From: Euphorbia lathyris
Taxonomy: Eukaryota; Streptophyta; Magnoliopsida; Malpighiales; Euphorbiaceae
DNA: 64,000 nucleotides
Direction of reading: 5' to 3'
NCBI RefSeq assembly: GCF_963576675.1
Contig: NC_088911.1
Location: forward strand, 58,799,756 to 58,863,755
Shown: positions 10,840 through 20,604 of the stretch, one piece after another
Numbering within the stretch: position 1 is the stretch's first letter
Layout: the number at the start of each line of letters is the position of its first letter
The notes under the pieces: generated by a model
What the model was told of the DNA's origin: nothing
Databases searched by the model: none
What the model saw: only the letters and a program-made list of their open reading frames with translations
Program-made: the position numbers and the translations under genes

Positions 10840-12384
10840 ATCAAGGTCCTCTTTTCTACCCTTAACCTAATAACATTTTTCAGGTGGGAGATCTTCAAAT
10901 GGTTCATTCGAGTTTTCACATTCCTCACCACCTAGACCGAGTTCTAAAGAGGCATTTCTTATGTCAAGGTCAACTTCCTCAACACATTCATCTATTAGTG
11001 CATCTACAAAGTTACAACTTTTGGAGCGCTCTTGAGGAAATTTCATAGACTCATAAACGTTAAATGTTACCTCTTCGTCCTGCACCCTTAGGACCAATTT
11101 ACCTCCATGGACGTCTATCAGTGTCCTACCGGTTGCAAGAAACGGTCTCCCGAGGAGAATAGGGACGGAGTCATCTTCTTCCATGTCGAGGACCACAAAA
11201 TCGACCGGGAAGATCAGTTTGTCCACCTTCACCAATACATCTTCAACTATGCCTCTAGGCCGTGCGATCGACCTGTCCGCCAGCTGCAGTGTCATGTTTG
11301 TCGGTTTAGGTTCTCCGAGTCCCAATTTCCTGAAAATTGATAAAGGCATAAGATTAATACTTGCTCCTAAATCGCATAATGCCCTATCTATGTGCATATT
11401 GCCTATCCTACACGGGATAGTAAAGCTCCCTTGATCTTTAAGTTTGGGGGGTAATTTATGGGTGATTATGGCCGAGCATTGTTCTGTTAAAGCCACTATC
11501 TCATTTTCCCCAAACTTTTTCTTTTTCGACAACATGTCTTTAAGAAATTTTGCATAGTTCGGCATCTCCTTTAGTGCTTCCATTAATGGAATGTTTATTT
11601 CTAATCTACTAAGGATTTCCGAAAACCGAGCAAATTTCTTATCTAAGTTGGCCTTTTTCTGCTTCTGAGGGAATGGCAGTTTTGGTGTATAAGGCCTAAC
11701 TACTTTTTCTACAGCTACTTCAGGAGCTGGAGTTTCAGATGCAGGACCGGGGTTGCTTACCACTTCCGGTTCCCTACTTACCTGAGGTGACGGATACGTT
11801 TGCGATGGAGGTGCCACGGGTGTGTCCACTTCCTTGCCGCTCCTTAGGGCGATGGCTTGAATCGCCTCTTCTTGTAAGAGGAACTCCTCGTGGCATTCCC
11901 TTTCTTCTTGTCTGATTGTGGCAAGCTGGTTACTCAGGGTCCTGCATGCCTCCTCGTTGGCTGCCAATCGGACGGATATCTCTCTTAAGAGGGTCATTAT
12001 TCCTCCTGAGTACTCTGTTTGCCTGCCATAAAAGTCAGAGTTAGAATGGGGGCATGGAAGGGTATCCACGGGTGCCATGTAGGGCATCGGTGGATATCGT
12101 GTATGCTCCTGATCGTAGTAGTTGTAAGTTGAGGGTTCAGAATTATACCTTTGATAATTACCCAAATAACTCACATTCTCACCTCTAGGTACGTAATAGT
12201 TGATGTGGCATACCCTACCGGGGTGATTCTGGCCGCATCTCTTGCAAAATGGTGTCCTTGGTTGGCCATTATGGCTGTATGAAGCCACAAGGAAATCCAT
12301 TTTTATGTTAAGATCGTTCATGGACGGATTTGACGCTCTTTTTCCATAGTTGCTGGAAGAACGATTTTGTAAGTACAAATAATA
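10837..12384 (-). pseudogene. Element A gag C-terminus and protease, truncated
   Basis: An open frame of about 500 codons begins abruptly at 12384, just after a TAA (12385-12387), without an ATG, and only about 120 bp from the primer site. The nucleocapsid part has a short zinc knuckle (CKRCGQNHPGRVC) near residues 48-60. The capsid region that should precede it is missing, so most of gag has been deleted. The second half is the aspartic protease; CDLGASINLMP carries the catalytic Asp, followed by the conserved ILGRPFLATGRTLID block. The frame ends at TAG 10867-10869, with a second stop TGA at 10837-10839. Both lie in the same frame as RT, so gag, protease and pol were one polyprotein. The linker between about residues 190 and 240 is Pro-rich. 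Confidence 0.9.
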
Positions 12385-12506
12385 TTAAGTAATCAATAAG
12401 TATAGTTACTATAAACAAGTATAAATGATATTAACAAAGGATATATTCACAAAGAATGCCTAAACTAATAAGTCGACCTTTGGTTCGATATTGCAGAGGA
12501 AATAAA

Positions 12507-12524
12507 TCCCCGGCAACGGTGCCA
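12507..12524 (-). promoter_or_regulatory. Primer binding site of element A (tRNA-Asp type)
   Basis: On the minus strand it reads TGGCACCGTTGCCGGGGA, starting 6 nt inside the 5' LTR. It matches the complement of the 3' end of plant tRNA-Asp with one mismatch (A for G), from family knowledge of Athila/Tat elements. Confidence 0.85.
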
Positions 12525-12530
12525 AAAACT

Positions 12531-14132
12531 TGATGCGCCCTCACCTAACTCGAGATGAGAACTCACTAAGGGATAAGTGTACCCCGTCGTTATCAAGTAA
12601 TAAATTTCTGGTTTTAAGTCCAGGTTATCGTCCACAGGATTTATTTCTGCAAGTACCGAGCTACTCGATCTCGGATGTTATCTAGGCTTAGGGGGTTTTG
12701 AGTTGGTTTGTTTAAACTAATCTACTCCTAGGTTGAATTATACTAATCCTAGCTAAGTTATCTAATTCTAACTAAGTTATCTAATTCTAACTAAGTTATT
12801 CTACGCCTAACTAAGTTACTCTACCCCTAATTGATCTTTCATTAATGAAACTATTCGAAGGAACATGGTATGAACGATAATAATAAAGATAGATTATCAA
12901 GTCTATTGAATAAAAACCTAATCTGAGTCACTTGTATTCAAGGCGATTAATCATACTTACCCTCCTGAGGTTCCTAGCGCGTGATTCCCTAAGGCCGAAA
13001 CTAGGTCTAAGGCTCAGTAAATTGGCGCTTAATCAACTAAGAGGTCGTCAATCTCCTAGGCTCTGACTAGGTCAGATTCAGCTCGCAATATGTGCCTACT
13101 AGATTTTGGGGCTTTTGAATGAGTTAAACCAATTGAATAAAGCGTAAGACAGAGATTAGACGAATAATCATAGAACAAAACAAGAGCTAAATTATTATTA
13201 AAGGCGAAGATAATTGTCACAAGATACAATAAGTCAAGTTCAGCAACTGTATCAAAGAGTACAAACATGGAAAGATAAAAGGAGATACAAAAATCCCTTT
13301 CAGGGAACCTGTTTACTCTGCAGCCGGCGACTTGATCTTAAGGACGGACCTTGATAATTCCTCGAGAAAAAGCTTTGAAGGAGCTTCAATGGAGGTTGAG
13401 GAAGATGGAGAAGATGGAGAGGAATTACAAGGGGAAAGCTAAAATAATTTACAAAAACGAAAGATATCCAATTTACAATGGCAAAATCCTATTTATAGAC
13501 GCGTCTCGGGCCTCGTTTTGACCTATTTTCGTGTCCTTGTTGGTGTAGGAAGACGTGGGGCCGAACGTGGCTTCGTGGGGGCGGAATTGGTCTTTTTGAC
13601 CAATTCCCGCAGGGCTGCTCGCCGAGCAGGGAAGGCTGCTCGGTGAGCAGGGCTGCTCGCGCCGAGCAGGCAGGCCACCAGAGGCCTGCTCGGCGAGCAG
13701 AAATGGCCCGTGGGGCCCTGCTCGCCGAGCGTTTTCACCCGAAGCGTGCTCGATTCATGCCGAGTGACTTCTATGCCACTTTCGTCCGAACTTACACCTG
13801 CACACGCATAAAAACTCCAGAAAACATTAGTCCAAAAGCCAAATTGATCCGTCAATCGCCTATTTTGAGCAAACGCTTCGTTTGGTGCGACTTTTGACGG
13901 ACCAATTAGCTTCAAAAGATAACGGAATTCTACTATGCATGCTATTTCGGCCGTATTTGCCTAAATTGATCATAAAACGAGCCTAAACGACGAAAAGTAA
14001 ATAGAACGTTTCCAATTCCTAACTAACTCACACAAAAGCATTTAAATGCGAGAATTGCTCGCTTATTAACCAAATAACTCTAAAACCCGTCCTAAAACCG
14101 TACCCAAAGATAGGGGTTTTTGACCCCTATCA
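12531..14132 (-). repeat. 5' LTR of element A
   Basis: The 1602-bp LTR is near-identical to 4678-6358 apart from a shorter GC array at 13613-13735. TATA box on the minus strand at plus 13488-13497. The 70-codon leader frame is kept at 13056-13268 with a single visible residue change. The high LTR-to-LTR similarity means a fairly recent insertion, later than that of the solo LTR and LINE that host it. Confidence 0.92.
13613..13735. repeat. GC-rich palindromic minisatellite in LTR A (short version)
   Basis: Same palindromic unit as 5756-5960 (CTGCTCGCCGAGCAGG type), with fewer copies. It lies about 115 bp upstream of the LTR TATA box in element orientation. Confidence 0.88.
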
Positions 14133-14302
14133 TACCTCCCTATATGGCAGACCCAGGATGACCAAAGGCGTATCGTTGTATGGGTATCATTCATCCGCCC
14201 TTCCGCTAGGCGAACACCGTATATCCTGAGCTAGAGAGTCTCTTGCGGCTTTTCCTCCTTTTAATCCTTCTTCCAGGGAATATTCCCAGCGAAGTCCTAA
14301 CA

Positions 14303-14512
14303 ATAACATTGCGGATGTTATCAATTCTGAAGTTGAGCATCACTGTTTTTGGTGGATTGGTCAGCACTCTGATCTTAATTTTTGGAATGGGGCTTGGATG
14401 TGCCCTTCGCTGGCTGCACAGGTTGGCCTATCTGCTAATCAACAACGCCATTGTTTTGAATTGGTGGAGGATTATTTGGATGGTAATAATTGGCATAATC
14501 TGCCCATGTTAC
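14303..14512 (+). pseudogene. LINE, segment 2
   Basis: This continues the LINE frame after the nested solo LTR and element A. It translates as a region between RT and the zinc-binding domain, with FWWIGQHSDLNFWNGAW (the plant LINE pattern for I-N-F-W-x-D-x-W) and then a conserved D-Y-L-D-G-N-N-W-H. It stops at the GTTAC target duplication (14508-14512) of element B; the frame resumes in phase at 20610. Confidence 0.85.
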
Positions 14513-16139
14513 TGACGCGGCCTCGCGCGGTCGTGGAGCGAGGCCGATCTTAGGGATAAGTGTACCCCGTCGTTATCAAGTAATAAATTCTGGTTAAGTC
14601 CAGGTTATCGTCCACAAGATTTATTTCTGCAAGTATCGAGTTACTTGGTTTCAGGTGTTATCTAGGCTTAGGGGGTTTTGAGTTGGTTTTTCTAAGTTAA
14701 TCTACTCCTAGGTTGAATTATACTATTCCTGGCTAAGTTATCTGATTCTAACTAAGTTATTCTACGCCTAATTAAGTTACTCTACCCCTAATTAAGTTAA
14801 ACTACTCCTAAGTGATCTTTTACCAATGCAATTATCCGAAGGAGCATGAAGGGGTACGATGATAATGAAAATAGATTGTTTAAGCAATTGAATTAAAACC
14901 TAAGTCACTTGTGTCCGAGGCGATTAACCCGACCTATCCTCCTAAAGTCCCTAGTTCGTGATTCCCTTGTAAGGCCGAAACTAGCTCTAAGGCTCAGCAA
15001 TTTGGGCTTAATCTTCTATAGGGTTGTCAATCCTATAGGCACTGACTAGGTCAGATTCAGCTCGCAATATGTGCCAACTTGATTTTGGGATTATCGAATG
15101 AGTTAAACCAATCAGACAAAGCGTAAGACAAAGATTAAAGCATTAAAACAATTGAATGAACAAGAACTATAATATATATCAAAGATGAAAGTATTGTCAC
15201 GAAGTTACAATGAGCCTAGGATTCATAACATGTATCAGAGGCTAGACAGAATATAAAAGAAGAAAAATCCCTTTCAGGGAACCTGTCTACCAATGCAGGC
15301 GTCTTCCTAGGACTTAAGGATGGAGCTTGAGCAATCCTCGGTGAACGGAGCTTCGGAGGTGTCTTCAATGGAGGTTTGAAGGATATGGAGGAGGTGGAGA
15401 GGATTTCTCAAGATGAAAAGCTAAGAAAATTACAAAGATAAAAGATGCCTAATTACATTGGAAAAATCCTATTTATAGGCGTGGCTCGGGCCCTTTTCTT
15501 GACCTATTTTCGTGTCCTTATGCAGGTAGGAAGTCGTGGGGTCCATCGTGGTGTCGTGGGGGCGGAATTGGTCTTTTTGACCAATTCCCGCAGGTCTGCT
15601 CGTCGAGCAGGGCGAGCTGCTCGGCGAGTAGGCACTACTCGTCGCGAGCAGGCACAGCCTGCTCGGCGAGCAGGCACCGTGCCTGGGCGGTGCCTGGGCA
15701 GCTCGCCGAGCAGCGCCTGGGCTACTCACCGATGCTCAATTCACCGAGCGACTGCCGGGGGTCCCCGAGACACGATTTTTGCCTGAAATTGATCATGTTT
15801 TAACCTGCACACGCACATAAACTCCAAACAACATTAGTCCAAAGGCTAAATTGACCCGCCAATCGCTTATTTTGAGCAAACGCTTCGTTTGGTGCGACTT
15901 TTGACGGATCAATTAGCTTCAAAAGATAACGGAATTATAATATGCATGCCATTTTGGCCGTATTTGCCTAAATTGATCATAAAACGAGCCTGAACAACGA
16001 AAAGTAAATAAAACATTTCCAATTTCTAACTAACTCACACAAAAGCAAGTAAATGCGAGAATTGCTCGCTTATTAACTAAATAACGCTAAAACCCGTTCT
16101 AAAACCGTACCCAAAGATAGGGGGTTTTGACCCCTATCA
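14513..16139 (-). repeat. 3' LTR of element B
   Basis: 1627 bp, starting TGACGCGGCC and ending CCTATCA. TATA box on the minus strand at plus 15468-15477. GC palindrome array at about 15596-15735. It is nearly identical to 18926-20604 outside the array, so the insertion is recent. Confidence 0.92.
15596..15735. repeat. GC-rich palindromic array in LTR B (short version)
   Basis: Units of CTGCTCGTCGAGCAGG and CTGCTCGGCGAGCAGG alternate with GTGCCTGGGC steps. Placed upstream of the LTR TATA box, as in A. The partner array at 20010-20205 is longer. Confidence 0.85.
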
Positions 16140-17690
16140 AACCTCCTCACACTTAAAACCTTACTTGTCCCCAAGTAAACTAAAAAAACTAAACCCGCAA
16201 TCACAAGCAAGCTAGAAAACCTCCCGGATTGACTAGGTGCTTGACACAATTTCGAGCATCTGTAATTACATGCATTCGGAAATACAAAGTAGAAACACGA
16301 TATCCAAAAGCCGCATTTCAATTATCATAGGTCATATGTTTTAAGAAAAAGGACACATGTTCAATTAAACGAGCTTGAGGGGATCGCTAAGTAAAACACC
16401 TCACCATAGGTAGTTCACTCATTTCACACAATTTTGGTGGCTAAAGTGTTTACTCTCGGCTTATGTTCTTGCTTAGGATTACGTTGATTTTGCACATTCA
16501 TCCGAGTTCCTCTACTATGCTATATGACTCCGATGATATCAAAAACAGCCTCGAATTGGGGTTGTAATGTGGTTAGAGGGTTAAAGGTACAACAAGGGTT
16601 AATAGTTTTAGCGCTAGAAAAACAAAGTTAAAATGGCTTTAGCTAGTATGGAGTGACTGAGCTTTTTATTCGTTATATTTTCTTTGAGACGTTTTGATTT
16701 TAAGAACTGGGAGATAGAGTTCTCCTTCTTTTGTTCATCTCTTTTCTTTTCTTTTTCTGTTTTTCTTCTCTTTTTTTTTTTTTTTTTTTGGGATCGCATT
16801 GCTCAATCACTTCTTAGCCTTTTGGCTTGCTACTATGATGCCATAAACAAGGATAAAGCGCTAGAAGAAAACAAATGCTCAATTCGAGCTTTGCAAAAAC
16901 TGGGTTAAGTTACAAACCAAGTGATGGTTTGCAAAAATTGGGTTAGGACGAAAGAAAAATCTACAAACTACAAAAATATAGGCTCAAAGGGGCTTCCTAG
17001 AGTGGATGAAAAAGAGAAAATAAGGTAAAGAAAAGGGTTAATTCTAATGAGGCTGATTCATCATTTACCATCTCAAATCATTGCATGTAGGTTCAACTCA
17101 GTATTAGGTGCAAAATCTGTAATCTTTCCACAAGTCAAAGCATTCACACAAAAAATGTCAAGAAAAAGAGCTTTTTGCTGTTCGCTCTTGGGCTTAAATT
17201 CAACTCACAGTTCTTGGGTTTCAATTTTTGTGCTTACTAGTTCTCCCCAAACTCGAGTTTAATATCACATGCCTTCAATTCTTAAGTTATCTACCTAAGT
17301 AATGATTTTAGCATTTCTTCAAAAGTAGGGTCTAAATGCAAACTTTAGCTCATGCTTTTACAGATACAAGGATTGTGTCCTACAGCTAAACTAGTTGTCA
17401 TGCAATCTTAGATTCGGTTCTCAACTCTCAAAGACAAATAACGAAGTTTAGATTCGAAGGAGGTTAACGGTTTTAGGTCCTAAACATGCAAAAACATAAA
17501 TAAAACCCGAAAACGCTAAACTAAACTAGACACGACGCCACAAAAATTTAAAAATTATACAAATTTTTGTAAGTTTGTCTACCCCTCCTCCTCACACTTA
17601 AAATATGCAATAAGTTCCAACATTGCATCTAAAACCATCAAGCGCATGTGCAAAAAGTTAGGGTAGAGAACACAACTTACTGATTTTATC
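16140..17690 (-). other. A-like 3' non-coding region of element B
   Basis: Closely similar to 6359-7870 of element A, including the polypyrimidine run (about 16735-16790) and the purine-rich tract beside the LTR. It has no protein-like frame. Its conservation between A and B suggests that cis-acting replication or packaging signals lie here, which is an inference. Confidence 0.75.
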
Positions 17691-17727
17691 GCAATTGCCA
17701 AAAACTTGATGAATTGCGGTGGCAAAT

Positions 17728-17757
17728 TTTTATTTATTTATTTATTTATTTATTTCA
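17728..17757. repeat. TTTA microsatellite
   Basis: About seven TTTA units inside element B. Confidence 0.85.
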
Positions 17758-17795
17758 GCTTCGTTCGGGAAAAAAAATCCCGAACCGTTGCTTAT

Positions 17796-17992
17796 CTTGG
17801 CCGAGCAGCGGGCTGGGCGGCAGTGCCCAGCGGCGGGCTGGGCGCCAGGGCTGGGCGCAGTGCCCAGCGCGAGCTGGGCGGCAGCGCCCAGCTCGCGGCG
17901 AGCAGGGCAGTGCCCAGCTCGCGGTGAGCATGGCCCTACTCGCCGAGCTGGGCGGCAGTGCCCAGCTCGGCGAGCTGGGCCTCTTGGGGCCA
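17796..17992. repeat. GC-rich palindromic array inside element B
   Basis: This internal array is built from GGGCTGGGCGGCAGTGCCCAGC-like hairpins plus GCTCGGCGAGC cores. It resembles the LTR arrays in style but has its own unit. Its high G+C stands out sharply from the flanking poly-A/T. Open frames across it give Ala/Arg/Gly-rich translations in all phases, so it is not coding. Confidence 0.85.
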
Positions 17993-18205
17993 AATTAATT
18001 TTTTTTTTAATTTTATTTTAAACCTGAACACTTAAAAAAAAATAAATAAAAAAAAAATAAAATAAAATAAAATAAAAAAACTAAACAACTAAACTAAAAT
18101 ATCAATGTATAATCTAAAAATAAACCTGAAAAGTTTTATTAAAACTTGGGTTGCCTCCCAAGAAGCGCTACGTTATAGTCGGTGAGCTCGACATAGAATT
18201 CCCGC

Positions 18206-18847
18206 CTAAGTGTATGCTGACATTCGCGTTAGGAATTCAAATTCCTGAATAAATAATCCGTACCTGCAAAACGGATTATCAGTTTCAAAGAATTTTAATA
18301 AAAACAAAGGACAAAATTTAAATAAGTTATGAAAAAATTTAGTTTGCTCCCTTTTTGATTCCCTTGGTAAATCAAAGAGAATGAAAATTTCTGGACTTGG
18401 AGCAAAACCGAACTCTTCTATTTTTGGATTCTTCTCTAGAGGCTCAATTTCAACTGATTCCTCAATTAATATTGAAACTTTTGGTTTCTCATAATTAGGG
18501 ATCAGTTCTTCATTGTTAATGGGAAAAGATATTACCTTATCAACCTGACCTACCAAATTGGGTTATTTAATTGATTCGTCCGCGGTTGAATCAACTAGGA
18601 TCCCTTTTTGTATGCATAAATTTTTAATTGAGGCATACAAATCGTTAGTTTGATCTTCGTGAGTAGATAGAAAGTTAAGCAAATGCGTAATAGACTCCTT
18701 ATTTCCATTGTTTCTAGCCATTTTCTCAAAAAAAGAAGAATCATTAGAAATAACAATAAAAATTAAAAACAAATATTCACAAAAAGAAAAGTATAAAAGA
18801 TTATATATAAACAAGTATAAACGATTATAAACAAAGGATAATAACAA
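18206..18847 (-). pseudogene. Small ORF of element B, broken, unknown product
   Basis: The only protein-like frame in element B. The likely start is the ATG at 18718-18720 (M-A-R-N-N-G-N). It runs about 52 codons to a TAA at 18563-18565, then continues in the same frame for about 117 codons to 18206. The first part is polar with a possible helical stretch (LLNFLSTHEDQTNDLYASI). The second is acidic, with a hydrophobic patch near FCPLFLLKFF. It follows the primer site by about 180 bp, the place where gag starts in autonomous elements, so it may be a remnant of gag. I do not recognise the family. Just downstream in the element sense is the common plant LTR-element string GGGAGGCAACCCA. Confidence 0.5.
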
Positions 18848-18901
18848 GGAATGCCTAAACTAACAAATCGACCTTTGGTTCGATATTGCAGAAGAAATAA
18901 A

Positions 18902-18919
18902 TCCCCGGCAACGGGGCCA
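18902..18919 (-). promoter_or_regulatory. Primer binding site of element B (tRNA-Asp type)
   Basis: On the minus strand TGGCCCCGTTGCCGGGGA, 6 nt from the 5' LTR. It differs from the primer site of A at one base and matches the tRNA-Asp 3' end with one mismatch. Confidence 0.82.
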
Positions 18920-18925
18920 AAAACT

Positions 18926-20604
18926 TGACGCGGCCTCGCGCGGTCGTGGAGCGAGGCCGATCTTAGGGATAAGTGTACCCCGTCGTTATCAAGTAATAAA
19001 TTCTGGTTAAGTCCAGGTTATCGTCCATAGGATTTATTTCTGCAAGTATCGAGTTACTTGGTTTCAGGTGTTATCTAGGCTTAGGGGGTTTTGAGTTGGT
19101 TTTTCTAAGTTAATCTACTCCTAGGTTGAATTATACTATTCCTGGCTAAGTTATCTGATTCTAACTAAGTTATTCTACGCCTAATTAAGTTACTCTACCC
19201 CTAATTAAGTTAAACTACTCCTAAGTGATCTTTTACCAATGCAATTATCCGAAGGAGCATGAAGGGGTACGATGATAATGAAAATAGATTGTTTAAGCAA
19301 TTGAATTAAAACCTAAGTCACTTGTGTCCGAGGCGATTAACCCGACCTATCCTCCTAAAGTCCCTAGTTCGTGATTCCCTTGTAAGGCCGAAACTAGCTC
19401 TAAGGCTCAGCAATTTGGGCTTAATCTTCTATAGGGTCGTCAATCCTATAGGCACTGACTAGGTCAGATTCAGCTCGCAATATGTGCCAACTTGATTTTG
19501 GGATTATCGAATGAGTTAAACCAATCAGACAAAGCGTAAGACAAAGATTAAAGCATTAAAACAATTGAATGAACAAGAACTATAATATATATCAAAGATG
19601 AAAGTATTGTCACGAAGTTACAATGAGCCTAGGATTCATAACATGCATCAGAGGCTAGACAGAATATAAAAGAAGAAAAATCCCTTTCAGGGAACCTGTC
19701 TACCAATGCAGGCGTCTTCCTAGGACTTAAGGATGGAGCTTGAGCAATCCTCGTTGAACGGAGCTTCGGAGGTGTCTTCAATGGAGGTTTGAAGGATATG
19801 GAGGAGGTGGAGAGGATTTCTCAAGATGAAAAGCTAAGAAAATTACAAAGATAAAAGATGCCTAATTACATTGGAAAAATCCTATTTATAGGCGTGGCTC
19901 GGGCCCTTTTCTTGACCTATTTTCGTGTCCTTATGCAGGTAGGAAGTCGTGGGGTCCATCGTGGTGTCGTGGGGGCGGAATTGGTCTTTTTGACCAATTC
20001 CCGCAGGTCTGCTCGCCGAGCAGGCACTGCTCGTCGCGAGCAAGCACAGCCTGCTCGGCGAGCAGGCCTCTGGGGGACTGCTCGGCGAGCAGGCACAGTG
20101 CCTAGGAAGTGCCTGGGCAGTGCCTGGGCGGTGCCTGGGCAGCTCGCCGAGCAGCACCCGGGCTGCGCGCCGAGCAGCGCCTGGGCTGCTCACCGATGCT
20201 CAATTCGCCGAGCGACTGCCGGGGGTCCCCGAGACACGATTTTTGCCTGAAATTGATCATGTTTTAACCTGCACACGCACATAAACTCCAAACAACATTA
20301 GTCCAAAGGCTAAATTGACCCGCCAATCGCTTATTTTGAGCAAACGCTTCGTTTGGTGCAACTTTTGACGGATCAATTAGCTTCAAAAGATAACGGAATT
20401 ATAATATGCATGCCACTTTGGCCGTATTTGCCTAAATTGATCATAAAACGAGCCTGAACAACGAAAAGTAAATAAAACATTTCCAATTTCTAACTAACTC
20501 ACACAAAAGCATTTAAATGCGAGAATTGCTCGCTTATTAACTAAATAACGCTAAAAACCGTTCTAAAACCGTACCCAAAGATAGGGGTTTTTTGACCCCT
20601 ATCA
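18926..20604 (-). repeat. 5' LTR of element B
   Basis: 1679 bp, TG...CA, near-identical to 14513-16139 but with a longer GC palindrome array (about 20010-20205). TATA box on the minus strand at plus 19881-19890. Followed by the GTTAC duplication. Confidence 0.92.
20010..20205. repeat. GC-rich palindromic array in LTR B (long version)
   Basis: Same composition as 15596-15735 with extra units, including CTGCTCGGCGAGCAGG and a run of GCCTGGGC(A/G)GT steps. The two LTRs of one element are identical at insertion, so the array length changed afterwards. Confidence 0.85.

Larger units (their letters stand above)
4678..14132 (-). mobile_element. Athila-type Ty3-gypsy element A, nearly full length
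   Basis: This 9455-bp element has two long LTRs (4678-6358 and 12531-14132), both TG...CA. A perfect TACCT target duplication flanks it (4673-4677 and 14133-14137). In element order (minus strand) it has the 5' LTR, a tRNA-Asp-type primer site, a truncated gag with protease, RT, RNase H and integrase, a roughly 1.5-kb 3' non-coding stretch, a purine-rich tract ending GAGGAGGTTT, and the 3' LTR. The RT active site FMDDF, the protease context CDLGASINLMP and the tRNA-Asp primer site point to the Athila lineage (family knowledge). It is non-functional. The N-terminal gag is missing and three stop codons interrupt the single gag-pol frame. No env-like ORF is seen. Confidence 0.93.
4337..14302 (-). 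mobile_element. Small solo LTR inside the LINE, split by Athila element A
   Basis: Pieces 4337-4677 and 14138-14302 join into a 506-bp unit that begins TGTCCC and ends CTAACA (TG...CA). It is flanked by ATAA (4333-4336 and 14303-14306); a 5-bp version would be GATAA/AATAA with one mismatch. Removing it restores the LINE frame (P-D-N-I-A-D). On the minus strand a TATA box (TATATAAATACCC) lies at about 4478-4490, so the LTR promoter points left. No coding sequence is present and the parent family is not identified. Confidence 0.75.
14513..20604 (-). mobile_element. Element B: non-autonomous gypsy relative of A, no pol
   Basis: This 6092-bp element has LTRs 14513-16139 and 18926-20604 and a perfect GTTAC duplication (14508-14512 and 20605-20609). 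The LTRs share with A the U5 motif, TATA region, GC palindrome arrays and the right-hand terminal hundred bases, and the primer site is of the same tRNA-Asp type. The 2.8-kb interior keeps A-like 3' non-coding DNA (16140-17690) but has no RT, integrase or protease. Only a small frame (18206-18847), broken by one stop, remains near the 5' end. I infer that it depends on an A-type element for its enzymes, like other large non-autonomous LTR elements. Confidence 0.9.
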
